From NCBI GenBank assembly GCA_964019415.1, contig OZ025877.1, forward strand, positions 6,862,141 to 6,926,140: a stretch of 64,000 nt of DNA, given 5' to 3'. The stretch comes from Ianthella basta. Taxonomy: Eukaryota > Porifera > Demospongiae > Verongiida > Ianthellidae. Each line of letters opens with the position of its first letter. Positions within the stretch are counted from its first letter, which is position 1. The notes beneath the pieces were generated by a model. The model ran no database searches. It saw nothing but the letters and a program-made list of their open reading frames with translations, and was not told the origin of the DNA. Of the stretch, positions 14,708 through 42,989 are shown piece by piece. A program made the position numbers and the translations under genes.

Positions 14708-15605
14708 AGTGCAATATGACGTGCAATTGGTTTGTCAATAAGGCGTTAAGATTTTGTAGGAGTTTAGACAAAATTCTTTCTTGTTGCACCATTCTCTTAG
14801 GCCATGTTAGATAGTGTGCCAGTAGTGAACACATTCATAAATCAATTTTGTATAGTGAATTTCAGCAATGGAAATGAATCATCTGCAATAGTCATCCAGT
14901 GTGTAAGGATGCACAGTGTGTGAAACTGTGTGTACAGTGTCAGGAATTGAGATGAACTCTTGAGCGAGGGTGACCAACAGTTACTGTGTGAGTGGATTAT
15001 AAAGATTTGATGTTGTGGACGTTTCCTTTTTTAATTGAACTTTGACTTATTATGCCGTCATAGTTAATTACTGGAAAGTAGGCCAGCTACATGAGAATAC
15101 ATATAGTGACGCAGTTGGTCAATCACTGACAAACTACTACTATGAGTTGAGAAAATAAGCAATCATATTAACAGTGAATACAATTAAAGAGTCCTCTATA
15201 CTGTATTAAGCATGCACTGCTACTGTATGGTAGTGTGTGTGTGTGTAGTTCGGCTACAGTACAAAAGGCCTTCTAGTTAAAACTCAGAAAACAATATGTG
15301 AACAACGGGGATGAGCCAAGTTTGGCTCAGTGTTAGGAAGGAATGCTGATGGGTGTGAGGGAGATAGATTACATGGTTCTGTTCATTGAACGGCTGCTCA
15401 TCCTGTGACGGCTTGTCAGCCTGGTGGGGGGGGGGGGGGGGGGGGGAGAGTGCAGAGAGGGGAGGAGAGAGGGAGGAGAGAAGGGCAGGTGGTAGTATGC
15501 ACAAAAGATATCTGGCAGTGACGGCCGAGTCATAGTTAACAGCACTATCAATATCAATCAGTGTTCAAAGTTGTCACTTTGTACAATCACCACAGTGTAG
15601 TACAA
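14708..15605. other. Convergent 3' region of hexokinase and the FERM gene
   Basis: About 0.9 kb between two converging stop codons. It contains an uninterrupted run of 21 G (15426-15446) followed by purine-rich GGGAGAGA DNA. An AATAAG near 14737 is a possible weak hexokinase polyadenylation signal. No further exon of either gene was recognised, although an extra FERM-gene exon cannot be excluded. Confidence 0.55.
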
Positions 15606-15835
15606 CTACAGCAATGGCAAGTAGGTGTACATGGCATACACGATACTCAAGCACACTACATATTCATATGCATTCAGTGGGTGCAAAGCACACCTCTCAA
15701 ACTTCTTTGATGACCCTGACCGTCTAGTCAGTGTATTCCTCACTCCATCCTCCATCAGCTTCAATTGGGTGCGACCACTGCACATGGGGGTGGATGGAAG
15801 GATGGATGAGTGATGGATTGCATGCACGCAGCTCC

Positions 15836-15932
<97 letters not shown>

Positions 15933-18900
15933 GTATCTAAAGGTGGAACCCCTCCTAAAGAACACATTGGAACTGCTTATCCTCCTATCTGCTTTGATGG
16001 TGCGGAAGAAGCAATGGTGCTCTACACATGACTTCCACAGGTCCTTGCAGGCGCTGCGGGAGTGCACCTGGAAGATGACAGACTCCTCATAGCTCTGGTT
16101 GGGCTGGGGCACCATGTCCAGTACCAGGGTCTTGTTCTTGTATTTGATGGCAGAGACACGGACCCTGGGAAGTGTGAGGGGAGGGGAGGGGAGCAGGTGA
16201 AGGTGGAGGGGAGCAGGTGAGGGTGGAGGGGGGGAGGGGAGCAGGTGAGGATGGAGGGGGGGAGGGGGAGCAGGCGAGGGTGGAGGGGGGGCAGGCGAGG
16301 GTGGAGGGGAGGGGAGAGGAGGGTGAGTGGACTCATCTACTGCATGCAGAGAGTAGCAACTTCCTCTATAGGTGACTATGAAGTAACCAATGTCTCTGCA
16401 CAACATTGAGCGTACAAATCAGATGGCTAGATGTCAAGGGCCAGAAAGCAATGACTATACTAGTGCACATGGTACGTATGTATACTAGTACACATGGTAC
16501 GTATACTAGTGCACATGGTATGTATACTAGTACACATGGTACGTATACTAGTGCACATGGTATGTATACTAGTACACATGGTATGTATACTAGTACACAT
16601 GGTATGTATACTAGTGTACATGGTACGTATACTAGTACACATGGTATGTATACTAGTGTACATGGTATGTATACTAGTACACATGGTACGTATACTAGTG
16701 CACATGGTACGTATACTAGTACACATGGTATGTATACTAGTGTACATGGTATGTATACTAGTACACATGGTACGTAGCACTGAAGAATGGCTAATACTAC
16801 ATAGTGTCTATCAGAGGAAGGTATGGAATTGAGGACACTTTGCTGCACGTCAGTGGTACTCACCATGGAAAATTATTGAGCTGCACCAGTTCAGGGAGTT
16901 CCCCGCAGAAGACAGTCACACCATTGCCAGACACACCCAAATATAGGGGAATTCCCATGTAGTCCTGGATAAGGTAACATCTCAGTAATGTGTTGTAGAA
17001 CAATGTGTTGTGTGTGTCTGTGTTCGTGTCTGTGTCTGTGTGTGTGTGTCTGTGTGTGTGTGTGTGTGTGTGTTGTGTGTGTCCGTGTCTGTGTGTGTGT
17101 GTGTGTGTGTGTCCGTGTCTGTGTGTGTGTGTCTGTGCGTGTGTGTGCATGCTCCAACACTCACCATCACCGTATGCAGATCAATGCCATACAGAGGCAG
17201 TCTGTATGCCACATCCAGGAACCTCCTGTCGCAGTGGCCAGGAGTCAGTCCTCTGTTCTTCTTGTGGGCCTCAACCACCTTGGCAATAAAGTCCTGGGGC
17301 TGGAGGGGGTGGGGGTAACACCATACAAAGAGGGAGCATACAAGGGTCCTGGTACTGGCAATAGTCAGTAGTGTGGGTAAGTGCAAGTGTTCAGTGCATA
17401 GACACAATTCAGGCACTATACAACCTCCACTGTGCTCCTGGCATCCACTTCACAAGATAGGAATGCTGACACTAACTCACTATTCTGTACCACTAACGCC
17501 CTCTCAATAGCACAAAGCATACATCACTGTCCACTGGAATGTGGTACCACTAAGCACTCAAGTGCCACTACACACACGTAATGTACAGTTTCAGCTCTAT
17601 AACGTATGTGCATAGTACACCACCCCAAGCTGCACCTCACCTTGCCCAGCACAAATGGGAAGTCATCAAGATAGCCAGGCGTGTGGTCAGAGGGGTCAAA
17701 GTCCCCAAACTCTCCCTGGACAATGTAGCCGGCAAGAATAGCTTGAGTATCTTCACTACATGGAAGGCTAAGCACCACGGACAGGGCAAGAGGGAGAAGG
17801 AACAGGTAAATCGCACATCACCAGTTGCAGGTACGTGAGGGTGTGACATGTCCAACAGGTGCAAATGTGTGTAAACTGTGACAAGATTGAATGAAGTCAC
17901 AGACACACACAACATAGATACTCAACCCTCAGAGGATTGAGTACATATGCACAACCATGCACACAACAGTGGACCTCGCGCCCCATAGTGAAATCTCTAA
18001 CCATACATCACTGTATACAGGCATATGATACCATATGCAGAGTTGCACCAGTCTTTATGCCTTATACGGCACTGATGTGTGTGTGTGTGTGTGTGTGTGT
18101 GATAAGCACTCACACTCCCTCTGTCACGTCCTTTCTGAGTTGTAGCGTGAGGAAGTAACGAGTCACCTCTTCAAAGAGGTAGGAGGGGTGGAGGGGGTAC
18201 AGCTTGACCATGAAATAGAAGGTGAACGGCCCTCCTTTGAAGAAGGGAAACAGCAAAAAAAACATCACAACACTGACTCCATTGCTTTCGTAACAATCAC
18301 TGTGCGCTCGCACAAAGAATCACTCTTGCACACGATATTACACAACGATAGCTGATAATATTGGTGGGATTCCACATAGTCTCACACCAACATTGACCCT
18401 TCAGAGAACCAGTCACAGTTCACAATGAATGAAAACAACAGCTGTCTCAATAGCTACAGACCATCTCGTTCGTTCACTATACACAACCATAGGCCTTTCA
18501 TCTAGCTATCTATCATGGTACAACACGCAACACATTGCAACCCACTCTTTAGCTGCTTCTTGATTAGCTTTTCTGGGTCAAGCCAGTGCTGCATTAGGTC
18601 GAGAAGTGGAGGTCGTAAAGTGCTCAATAGAGACATAAGAAGTGCCAACACACAGACACACTCACTGGTTGCTCCCTCTCGTCAAAGTATCGCAGTCCGA
18701 AGTAGTCCGTCTCTTCCAAATTCAGTTGGTTGTACGTTCTTCCCTGCAACACGCTTCCCGGAGCGTTTCTCTGTGCCAAAATAAGTGTAAAAATGGGTCA
18801 TACAGGAGAACATTCCACAGTGAAGGAACGCGCACCACCAGGAAAGTTCATCAAAACGCTCGAGTCATCAATGGAAACGTGCTTTGGCACAATATTGAAT

Positions 18901-19003
18901 GAACAAAGTTGCGACTTACAGGCACATCTATGCGAATGTTCGAAGCATCCAGTAGAACTACGTTGCAGACGATAATCTCTTCACCTCTTCTGAAGAAAGA
19001 CAT
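15606..19003 (-). CDS. FERM-domain protein
   Basis: FERM proteins link the plasma membrane to cortical actin through a cloverleaf of F1, F2 and F3 lobes. Exons on the minus strand are 19003-18920, 18770-18666, 18588-18546, 18234-18114, 17755-17641, 17299-17165, 16964-16864, 16164-15931 and 15777-15606, giving 369 residues with every phase closing. F1 has NLEETDYFGLRYFDE and HWLDPEKLIKKQLK. F2 has FYFMVKLYP, RYFLTLQLRKDV and GEFGDFDPSDHTPGYLDDF. F3 has RFLDVAYRLPLYGIDLHTV, IPLYLGVSGNGVTVF and ACKDLWKSCVEHHCFFR, then FRYSGRTQ, the junction seen in FRMD, EPB41 and PTPN3/4 proteins. Only about 45 residues follow, so no PTP, PDZ or actin-binding tail is visible. The subfamily was not assigned. A GTGTGC donor inside the last exon might lead to an unrecognised further exon. 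Confidence 0.87.
15837..15930. repeat. (CA)n microsatellite at a splice donor
   Basis: CA on the plus strand, GT in the sense of the FERM gene. The donor after exon 8 (GTGTGT) is the first repeat unit, so the 5' splice site is embedded in the array. Confidence 0.95.
16456..16777. repeat. 21 bp minisatellite, about 15 units
   Basis: Tandem units of the form TATACTAGTRCACATGGTAYG lie in a FERM-gene intron (between exons 7 and 8). The period is a multiple of three and lacks stops, so several frames stay open on both strands. There is no codon-level sign of a protein, and there are no spacers as in CRISPR. Confidence 0.93.
17013..17150. repeat. Interrupted (GT)n microsatellite
   Basis: GT-rich DNA with TC interruptions in the FERM-gene intron between exons 6 and 7. 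Confidence 0.9.
18076..18102. repeat. (GT)n microsatellite
   Basis: A short GT array in the FERM-gene intron between exons 4 and 5. Confidence 0.9.
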
Positions 19004-19076
19004 CTTTCTTTTCGACCCACAGGAGACGCGTTAATGACATTCATAGCCAGTGGGAAATCCACATCACGTGCTCAAG
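19004..19076. promoter_or_regulatory. 73 bp divergent promoter of the FERM gene and MIC60
   Basis: Only 73 bp separate the two start codons. An E-box CACGTG (19065-19070) lies 7 bp before the MIC60 start. The start itself sits in AAGATGGCGGC (19074-19084), the YY1-type element common at TATA-less housekeeping and mitochondrial genes. No TATA box is visible. Confidence 0.7.
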
Positions 19077-20836
19077 ATGGCGGCCAGAAGAGCTTTCGGT
19101 GTCCGAAGGGAACTATTGAATAGAATCGTTCTTAGACCAGTGAGTGGTATTGCAGCATTATTATAGCATACAACATGAACTTTATGGTTGTTTTTGCACT
19201 TCCAGGCGTACTACCCTCCTGCTGGCGCACTGAGGAGAGCTTCCACAAACCCAGCAAAGGAAGGGAGTGGTATGGGTAGTCTGTTGCTCAGGACACTGAC
19301 CCTTGCAGGAGCGGGAGGCACGTGTGCAATTGTAGCATTGGAGAAGGTGCCGGGATTGCAGGATTCTATTGAGCGGGTGGTCCCGGGTTTCAAGGACCAA
19401 TACAGCCAATCCAGACTTGCTACAATGGATTGGTATAGTCGGAATTCCGAGCGTGTATCGCATTCTATCGATTCACTTACAAAGAAGGTGAAGGGTGTCT
19501 GGACGTCCACTCCATCAGAGCCTCCTCCACTTGAACCGAAAGTGCTCGAGCACCAGAAGAGTTCCACACCAAATGCAGCGTCAAAAGCAACATCTTCTTC
19601 ACAAGCAAAGGAGCAGCAGGCCCTAGCAGCAGAGGTTGGGAAGCAGTCAGTCACACAGAAATCAACTGAAGGTTCAGTAAAGAAGGATGAAGTGAAGCCA
19701 GCAAGGAAGAAGGAGCCTGTAAGTCAAGAGCGTCCTCCCCCTAAGGCCACAACACCAGAGAAAGCCACACGTGACACAAAGAAGATGCCTCCAAAAAGCC
19801 AACCACCCTCAGAGCCTGTGAAGGATGCAGGTGCAGAGCTGAAAGACACTGCCACTGTCAAGCAGGCCAAATCCAAAATGCCGGAAGAGCCCAAGCCTGT
19901 GAGCGAGACCACACATGGCACAAAGGTGCCTCCAAAGTCCCAATCACCTACTGAGCCTGTCAAGAGTGCAGAACTGAAGGGCACCACTCTTGGCCAGCGC
20001 AGGGAGGTGGAGGATGTCCTCACCAGTGCACGGAAGGGCTTCACCACAGCAGCAGAGATGGCAGTCATGTCTCACCAGCAGACCTTTGCCCATAGCCTCA
20101 GCAGTGCTCTTTCCAGCATGGAGGATGTTGGTGCGGCCAGCTTGGCCCAAGTAGCAGCCAAGGAGCAGGCTGCACTGGAGAAGAAGCATGCAGAGGCACT
20201 GAAGGAGTACAAGTTGCAGAAAGCTAAGCTAGAGAAGGCCATCCTCTTGGCGAAGGAGTCCAGCCTAAATAAGATGGCTTCTAAGGCGGAAGCAATGCTA
20301 AAGAAGTTGGATGTAACCGTATCTGCACTGGAACACACTGCAGATTTGGCACAAAAGCCCCCCAAAGCAAAGAGAGTGCTCCAGCCAGACCTAAGCCACA
20401 CAGACATTCCTCCGCCATCTGTCAGTGAACGTTGTGAAGAACTCACACGATTGCAGGGTACATTGAAGGCGTCTCGAGAGGAGATAGAAGCACTGACAGT
20501 GAAGGGAAAAGAGCTGGAGGCAAAGCTGGAGGCTGCACTGAGTGTGCCGTCCGCCGACATTGGCCGACTTGTGGAAGAGAAGGTTGCAGAAGAGAAGGAG
20601 AAGGAGACACTTGCACACAAAGAGGAACTGGAGAAGCAAGTGAGTGTGCTTCCAGCATATAGTCAATGTCCACTCGAATGAAGCATGTGAAGTGCACATG
20701 CGTAATGTGTACCTAATATTAGGGACGTGCTCCCTCATTTTATATGACTATTCAGCTATTATGATGAAATGCGACCACCTCAGGACCAATTGCATGTGTG
20801 CATGTTGTTCTGTTGATACGTGTGCAAGTGAGGAAC

Positions 20837-20926
<90 letters not shown>

Positions 20927-21939
20927 GGTGTGTATGTACGTAGTACTGTGCTGTATGTAGCAACTGTACCTCTGTATATATATAGGTTCTACTGATAGGA
21001 AATTAGAAGTGTAGTACACACTGCGGCTTATGTATATTGTAGTATTGTATATGTATAGGATACATGCTCTAATGTGTGTGTGTTTCACCGCTGCAGGCTA
21101 GACACTTTGAACTTTTGTATGAGGAGAAGCTTCGGGAGCAGCTGAAACGTCAGATCGTCGCTCAAGAGGAGCAGATGGCACAGAACCTGCTACGGCAGAG
21201 TCAGGAGCTCAATGATCGATGGCTGCATGAGCTGGAGCGACAGCTAAAGGACCGAGGGCTACAGCACCAGATGGAGCTGGCTAGGACCAAAGCTCACTTG
21301 CAGGCTGTCGACTGCATGATTGACTCCATCTCTGATGCGGGGAGGGAGGTGTCCAAGCAGCAAACGCTGAGAGCAGCGTGTGAGACCTTGTACAAGGCTC
21401 TGGCAGCAGTGGACATGCAGCCAGATATGAACGAGCTACACAAGTTTGAGAGAGAGGTTGCAGCTTTGAAGGAGGCAGCAAAGGACAACACATTTGTTTC
21501 AACCATTGTGACTGGAATCCCTGAGGAGGCCGTCACTGGAGAGGGCATCCACTCGGCTCCTGCTCTTGTGGAGCGATTTAAGAAAGTGAAGCGGGTTTGT
21601 CGCCAAGTTGCACTGGTGCCTGAAGAAGGTGGGGGTGTTGGAACGCACATCGCCTCTGCTGTTGCCTCTATCCTGTCCTTCAGCCTTGTTCCTCGTCACA
21701 TGATCGACGCCACCACACCCATTGAAGCAATGGATGCGTATGGCTTGGTTGAACAAGCGGATGCCTACCTCCATCATGGCGATCTTGAGATGGCTGTGCG
21801 ATGCATGAACCAGCTGTGTGGAGAACCCCGACGCATGGCCAGTGATTGGATCGATGACGCAAGACTGTACTTGGAAACAAAACAGGCTGTGACAGTGATC
21901 AGGGATCACGTGGCAGCCTCTAGTGTGTCCATACTGTGA
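19077..21939 (+). CDS. IMMT: MICOS complex subunit MIC60 (mitofilin)
   Basis: MIC60 is the core of the MICOS complex. It is anchored in the inner mitochondrial membrane and holds crista junctions to the outer membrane. Exons 19077-19139, 19206-20639 and 21097-21939 give 779 residues, close to the usual size. An Arg-rich, acid-poor N-terminus (MAARRAFGVRRELLNR) is a plausible presequence. A hydrophobic segment near residues 45-66 (SLLLRTLTLAGAGGTCAIVA) is the single membrane anchor. A long Lys/Glu/Pro/Ser-rich stretch and a Glu/Lys/Ala coiled coil follow, then the conserved mitofilin C-terminus with EQADAYLHHGDLEMAVRCMN and ASDWIDDARLYLETKQAV. The large middle exon holds the low-complexity region. 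The gene is divergent from the FERM gene. Confidence 0.93.
20839..20922. repeat. (GT)n microsatellite
   Basis: A GT array in intron 2 of the MIC60 gene. Confidence 0.95.
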
Positions 21940-22229
21940 CATTGCACACACCTCTGGACTGGTGAAGAAACACATCATGCTATATATGCATGCAAGTTAG
22001 GCTTATGTTCAATTATAAATGTAGTACACAACCACGTGTTAACAGATCAATCCGATAAAGAAATTAACCCAGTGAATATTACAGAAATGAGCAGAAATAT
22101 AGCCATCATCAATTCAATGTGCAAAAGCATGATGGTTTTTAGTTTGTCAGATTCATAAAAGGAAGTCGTCTTCAGCTAAAATTGGCAAAAGATGAATGCA
22201 GCAGCAAGGAGTGTCTTGACTGTCCCATG
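21940..22229. other. 3' region of MIC60
   Basis: 290 bp of AT-rich DNA after the MIC60 stop. No canonical AATAAA was seen. It holds the 3' end of a possible small convergent ORF. Confidence 0.5.
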
Positions 22230-22415
22230 TCACGACGTAGCAGTAGGGGTCTTGGCTGATGCCACTGGTGTTGTGTGGCTCTCAGCGTCCATGTTTACGG
22301 ATTCGCCATGCTTCCCCTTCTCTGATCTGGTCTGCTGTTTCTTCAACTTGAGTTCTTCGTATTCCCTTAAATCTGAAGACTTTAGTTCAATCCTGGACAT
22401 CTTCAAGCTCAACAT
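22230..22415 (-). CDS. Possible small charged protein, divergent from CFAP43
   Basis: A 61-codon open frame whose N-terminal half is highly charged (SDLREYEELKLKKQQTRSEK) and whose C-terminal part is rich in Ser, Thr, Pro and Ala. An internal ATG at 22400 would give 56 residues. It starts 60 bp from the CFAP43 start, back to back, so the E2F-like and X-box motifs between them would serve both. The opposite strand is also open across this interval, so the coding strand is not certain. I do not recognise the family. It could be a real small gene or chance. Confidence 0.35.
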   Translation of the reverse strand: MLSLKMSRIELKSSDLREYEELKLKKQQTRSEKGKHGESVNMDAESHTTPVASAKTPTATS

Positions 22416-22420
22416 GGTCT

Positions 22421-22454
22421 GGCGGGAAAATGGCGGGCTTGTTGCTATGACAAC
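22421..22454 (+). promoter_or_regulatory. RFX X-box and E2F-like site in the CFAP43 promoter
   Basis: GTTGCTATGACAAC at 22441-22454 matches the 14 bp RFX X-box consensus RYYNYYATRRNRAC at every position. It ends 21 bp before the CFAP43 ATG. GGCGGGAAA at 22421-22429 resembles an E2F site. RFX factors drive ciliary genes across animals, which fits the product. The element also argues that translation starts at 22476 and not in the open frame further upstream. Confidence 0.75.
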
Positions 22455-22475
22455 TGTACTGCAAGCTACAGCAAA

Positions 22476-34945
<12,470 letters not shown>

Positions 34946-35216
34946 CGACATGTACACGCATTCGGAACACATACAGCCTTAGCTAAATAGCATGTATTAG
35001 CATGGGTATTAGCGTACGTATATGGCCATGGATCGAAACTCGGAATCGCGATCGTACGCGTATCGTGCGCGCGGATTAGTAGTTATGGGGATTCCCCCAT
35101 TAGTAGCCCCCTTCTTTTCTATGCTCCAGATAACTTACAGTACAGGAAGGGAACACATGCGTGTGCACGCGGTGTTGAAGAGTCTGAGATCATAGAGATA
35201 TATAGATCAGTACGAG
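34946..35216. other. Spacer between CFAP43 and the P450 gene
   Basis: 271 bp holding the CFAP43 3' end and the P450 promoter. A CpG-rich patch (CGCGATCGTACGCG region, 35045-35075) is present. An in-frame TAG at 35193-35195 precedes the P450 start. Confidence 0.55.
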
Positions 35217-40617
<5,401 letters not shown>

Positions 40618-40942
40618 ACCAGCTGTAACATATCAGGCATCAATTTGTTTATAATTTATTCAACAGTTTTTTCCTCCGCTATTTATTTGTTCGGGGTGCT
40701 GTTTGTTCAGTTTTGCCCCACAACCAGACATGCAGGTGTACACATGTCCCACATGCAGGGCACTATACATAACTACATACATACCATGCGGATTGAAGTA
40801 ACTAGGCCTTCCAACTAAGTGTGACATGACACATGCAAGCATGCACCATGGTCCAATTCTGCAAATACTATTGAAACTTGTACCAATAATAATTATAATA
40901 AATTATACAGCTACATCATGCAAATGATTCAGTTATGTATCA
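40618..40942. other. Convergent 3' region, P450 and AGTRAP-like 1
   Basis: 325 bp between converging stops. AATAAA on the plus strand at 40897-40902 and on the minus strand at 40660-40655 are candidate polyadenylation signals, implying overlapping 3' ends. Confidence 0.55.
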
Positions 40943-41473
40943 TCAAATTAGTTTGCTGCTGTGCTCTCCACTTTCCCCTGACTGACAGCAACATGCACTT
41001 TGACAGAGATCAGGGCGGCGCTCCAGTATCACAAACACCCCAAACACCAGACACATGGGTTTCATCAGCAAATGAAGCCCCACTGCAGTCACCGACAGCA
41101 ACCACACTCCTCTATCAATAGCTGTCTGTTCCTGACTCTCCTGGTTGAAGGTCTGGAAGAACAGACCAATCTGAAGGCAGTCCAATATGGCTGACATGAT
41201 AACGATATACATGTACAAAAGCACAGGTTGGATTTTCTTTTCATCTCTCGCGGCCCAAACTCCCGCCAAAATGACCACAATGTGGGAGAAGAAATAAGCT
41301 GGGATCCAGGGATTTCTCCCCGTTGCAACGAGCGCAATGGTCACAAACGTGTAGTGCACAGCCACGGGGATGGACAGAGGCCACGTTCGCAACCATCGCG
41401 GGCACCGTCGACCAGCTCTTCTACTGCCGACAGATTGTTCACGTCTCGTGTCATGCTCGCCAGCTTCCTCCAT
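40943..41473 (-). CDS. AGTRAP-like four-helix membrane protein 1
   Basis: A single-exon gene of 176 residues. After a basic N-terminus come four hydrophobic segments, within IPVAVHYTFVTIALVATG, IPAYFFSHIVVILAGVWAA, LLYMYIVIMSAILDCLQIG and VWLLSVTAVGLHLLMKPMC, then a Cys-rich tail. The order and the HIVVILAGVWA and LLMKP motifs resemble type-1 angiotensin II receptor-associated protein (AGTRAP), an ER/Golgi membrane protein that promotes receptor internalisation in vertebrates. The same role here is not implied. The first ATG homologous to the other copies is used; upstream frame extension has no ATG. First of five tandem paralogues. Confidence 0.78.
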   Translation of the reverse strand: MEEAGEHDTRREQSVGSRRAGRRCPRWLRTWPLSIPVAVHYTFVTIALVATGRNPWIPAYFFSHIVVILAGVWAARDEKKIQPVLLYMYIVIMSAILDCLQIGLFFQTFNQESQEQTAIDRGVWLLSVTAVGLHLLMKPMCLVFGVFVILERRPDLCQSACCCQSGESGEHSSKLI

Positions 41474-42446
41474 GTCCCGAGATTTCACTCTGCTGTCGAC
41501 CGTTGAAGCGGCTGACCCCACTATTAGCTAGCTACGTCGATGCCAGAACTGAGTTTGCAGACTCATGCACGAACCGTACGTACGTTTTCCTACTCGGTCG
41601 CCATCGCCAACCTGGCACTGAGGCCTTTTCACTGCAGCTGGTAAAAGCTTTACGCTCTCTTTCATACTCACTCTTGCATGCTGTCACTCGTCCAGCATAG
41701 CTACAATATTTGCAATTGCTTCCATATCCTCTGCTAATGCATCAATCCATGCCCATCGTATTTGCTGCATATAATTATAGCTACCACCAAAGTGCACCTG
41801 CACTGATGTCTTCATCTTGTACTGCTTGTTCTGTGAGTGCTTTGGAAAGTATACCTTGGTCTATAAATGTTTCCCAGCTTGAACACAATGCCCAAATCCT
41901 ATACATGGCCGTGTTTATTTGGTAGAGGCTCATCGTTGTGTTGTTAGATTCAACATACAGGAGATCAATGAGCAACACTGTCACGTACTCCCCACACAGT
42001 CCTTGCCCTGTAAGCAGTTGGCAAAGGCTCACGAACTAAAACATCCTGCTATCCCTCACCCTGATTGGAGCTGCACACACAGTTTACATTATATGCCCTT
42101 GGGTAGTAGTAAGCTAGAAGGCTGCAGCTATCCCCCCACCACCAACCCATGCCATACCTAACCCACTACCGCCACAAGTTAGGTATACACACACTGTTCA
42201 GTAAGTACTACATACATAGTTCGAATGGTTTCAGAGGCCAATGAGATGTACATGTTAAAATATTGGTGTTACAGTAGTAGTGTGTGTATACAGCAATGGT
42301 GTGAGCCACACAGTTGTACATAAATCACATAATATTATAGTGCACATGAATAGTATTACATGATATGAGGATCATGTGACAGTACTACACATTATATTGC
42401 TATGTAACTAGCTATAGATCAATTGTATACTGCAAAGACAATATCT
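41474..42446. repeat. Spacer of duplicated AGTRAP-like unit, copy 1
   Basis: Nearly identical to 42990-43982, so gene plus upstream spacer form a duplicated unit of about 1.5 kb (40943-42446 and 42447-43982). It holds the promoter and, at 41921-41940, a relic of the foldback tail (GGTAGAGGCTCATCG). An 83-codon minus-strand frame is present in both copies but differs by amino-acid-changing substitutions, so it is not taken as a gene. Confidence 0.85.
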
Positions 42447-42989
42447 TCATGTTGGGCATTGGGTGAGTTTGGTGTCATACTCTCCAGTTTCCCCTGACTG
42501 ACAGCAACATGAACCTTGACAGAGATCAGGGCGGCGCTCCAGTATCACAAACACCCCAAACACCAGACACATGGGTTTCATCAATAGATGGAGACCTACT
42601 GCAGTCACCGATAGCAACCACACTCCTCTATCAATAGCTGTCTGTTCCTGACTCTCCTGGTTGAAGGTCTGGACGAACAGACCAATCTGAAGGCAATCCA
42701 ATATGACTGACAGTGTGATGATGTACATGTACAAAAGTACAGGTTGGATTTTCTTTTCATCTCTCGCAGCCCAAACTCCCGCCAAAATGACCACGATGTG
42801 GGTGAAGAAATAAGCTGGGATCCAGGGATTTCTCCCCGTTGCAACAAGCGCAATGGTCACAAACGTGTAGTGCACAGCCACGGGGATGGACAGAGGCCAC
42901 GTTCGCAACCATCGCGGGCACCGTCGACTAGCTCCTCTTTTACCGACAGATTGTTCACGTCTCGTATCATGCTCGCCAGCTTTCTCCAT
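42447..42989 (-). CDS. AGTRAP-like four-helix membrane protein 2
   Basis: A single-exon, 180-residue paralogue nearly identical to copy 1 from the conserved ATG (MEKAGEHDTRREQ). A 4 bp insertion (GGAC) upstream of the ATG relative to copy 1 shifts the frame there, which supports starting at this ATG. Small differences are concentrated in the N-terminal 20 residues and the Cys-rich tail (CQGSCCCQSGETGEYD). Confidence 0.8.
   Translation of the reverse strand: MEKAGEHDTRREQSVGKRGASRRCPRWLRTWPLSIPVAVHYTFVTIALVATGRNPWIPAYFFTHIVVILAGVWAARDEKKIQPVLLYMYIITLSVILDCLQIGLFVQTFNQESQEQTAIDRGVWLLSVTAVGLHLLMKPMCLVFGVFVILERRPDLCQGSCCCQSGETGEYDTKLTQCPT

Noticed and set aside
16456..16777. Regular 21 bp repeats resembling a CRISPR array
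   Set aside because: Units are contiguous with no unique spacers, lie in an intron of an animal gene, and no cas gene is present. It is a minisatellite.
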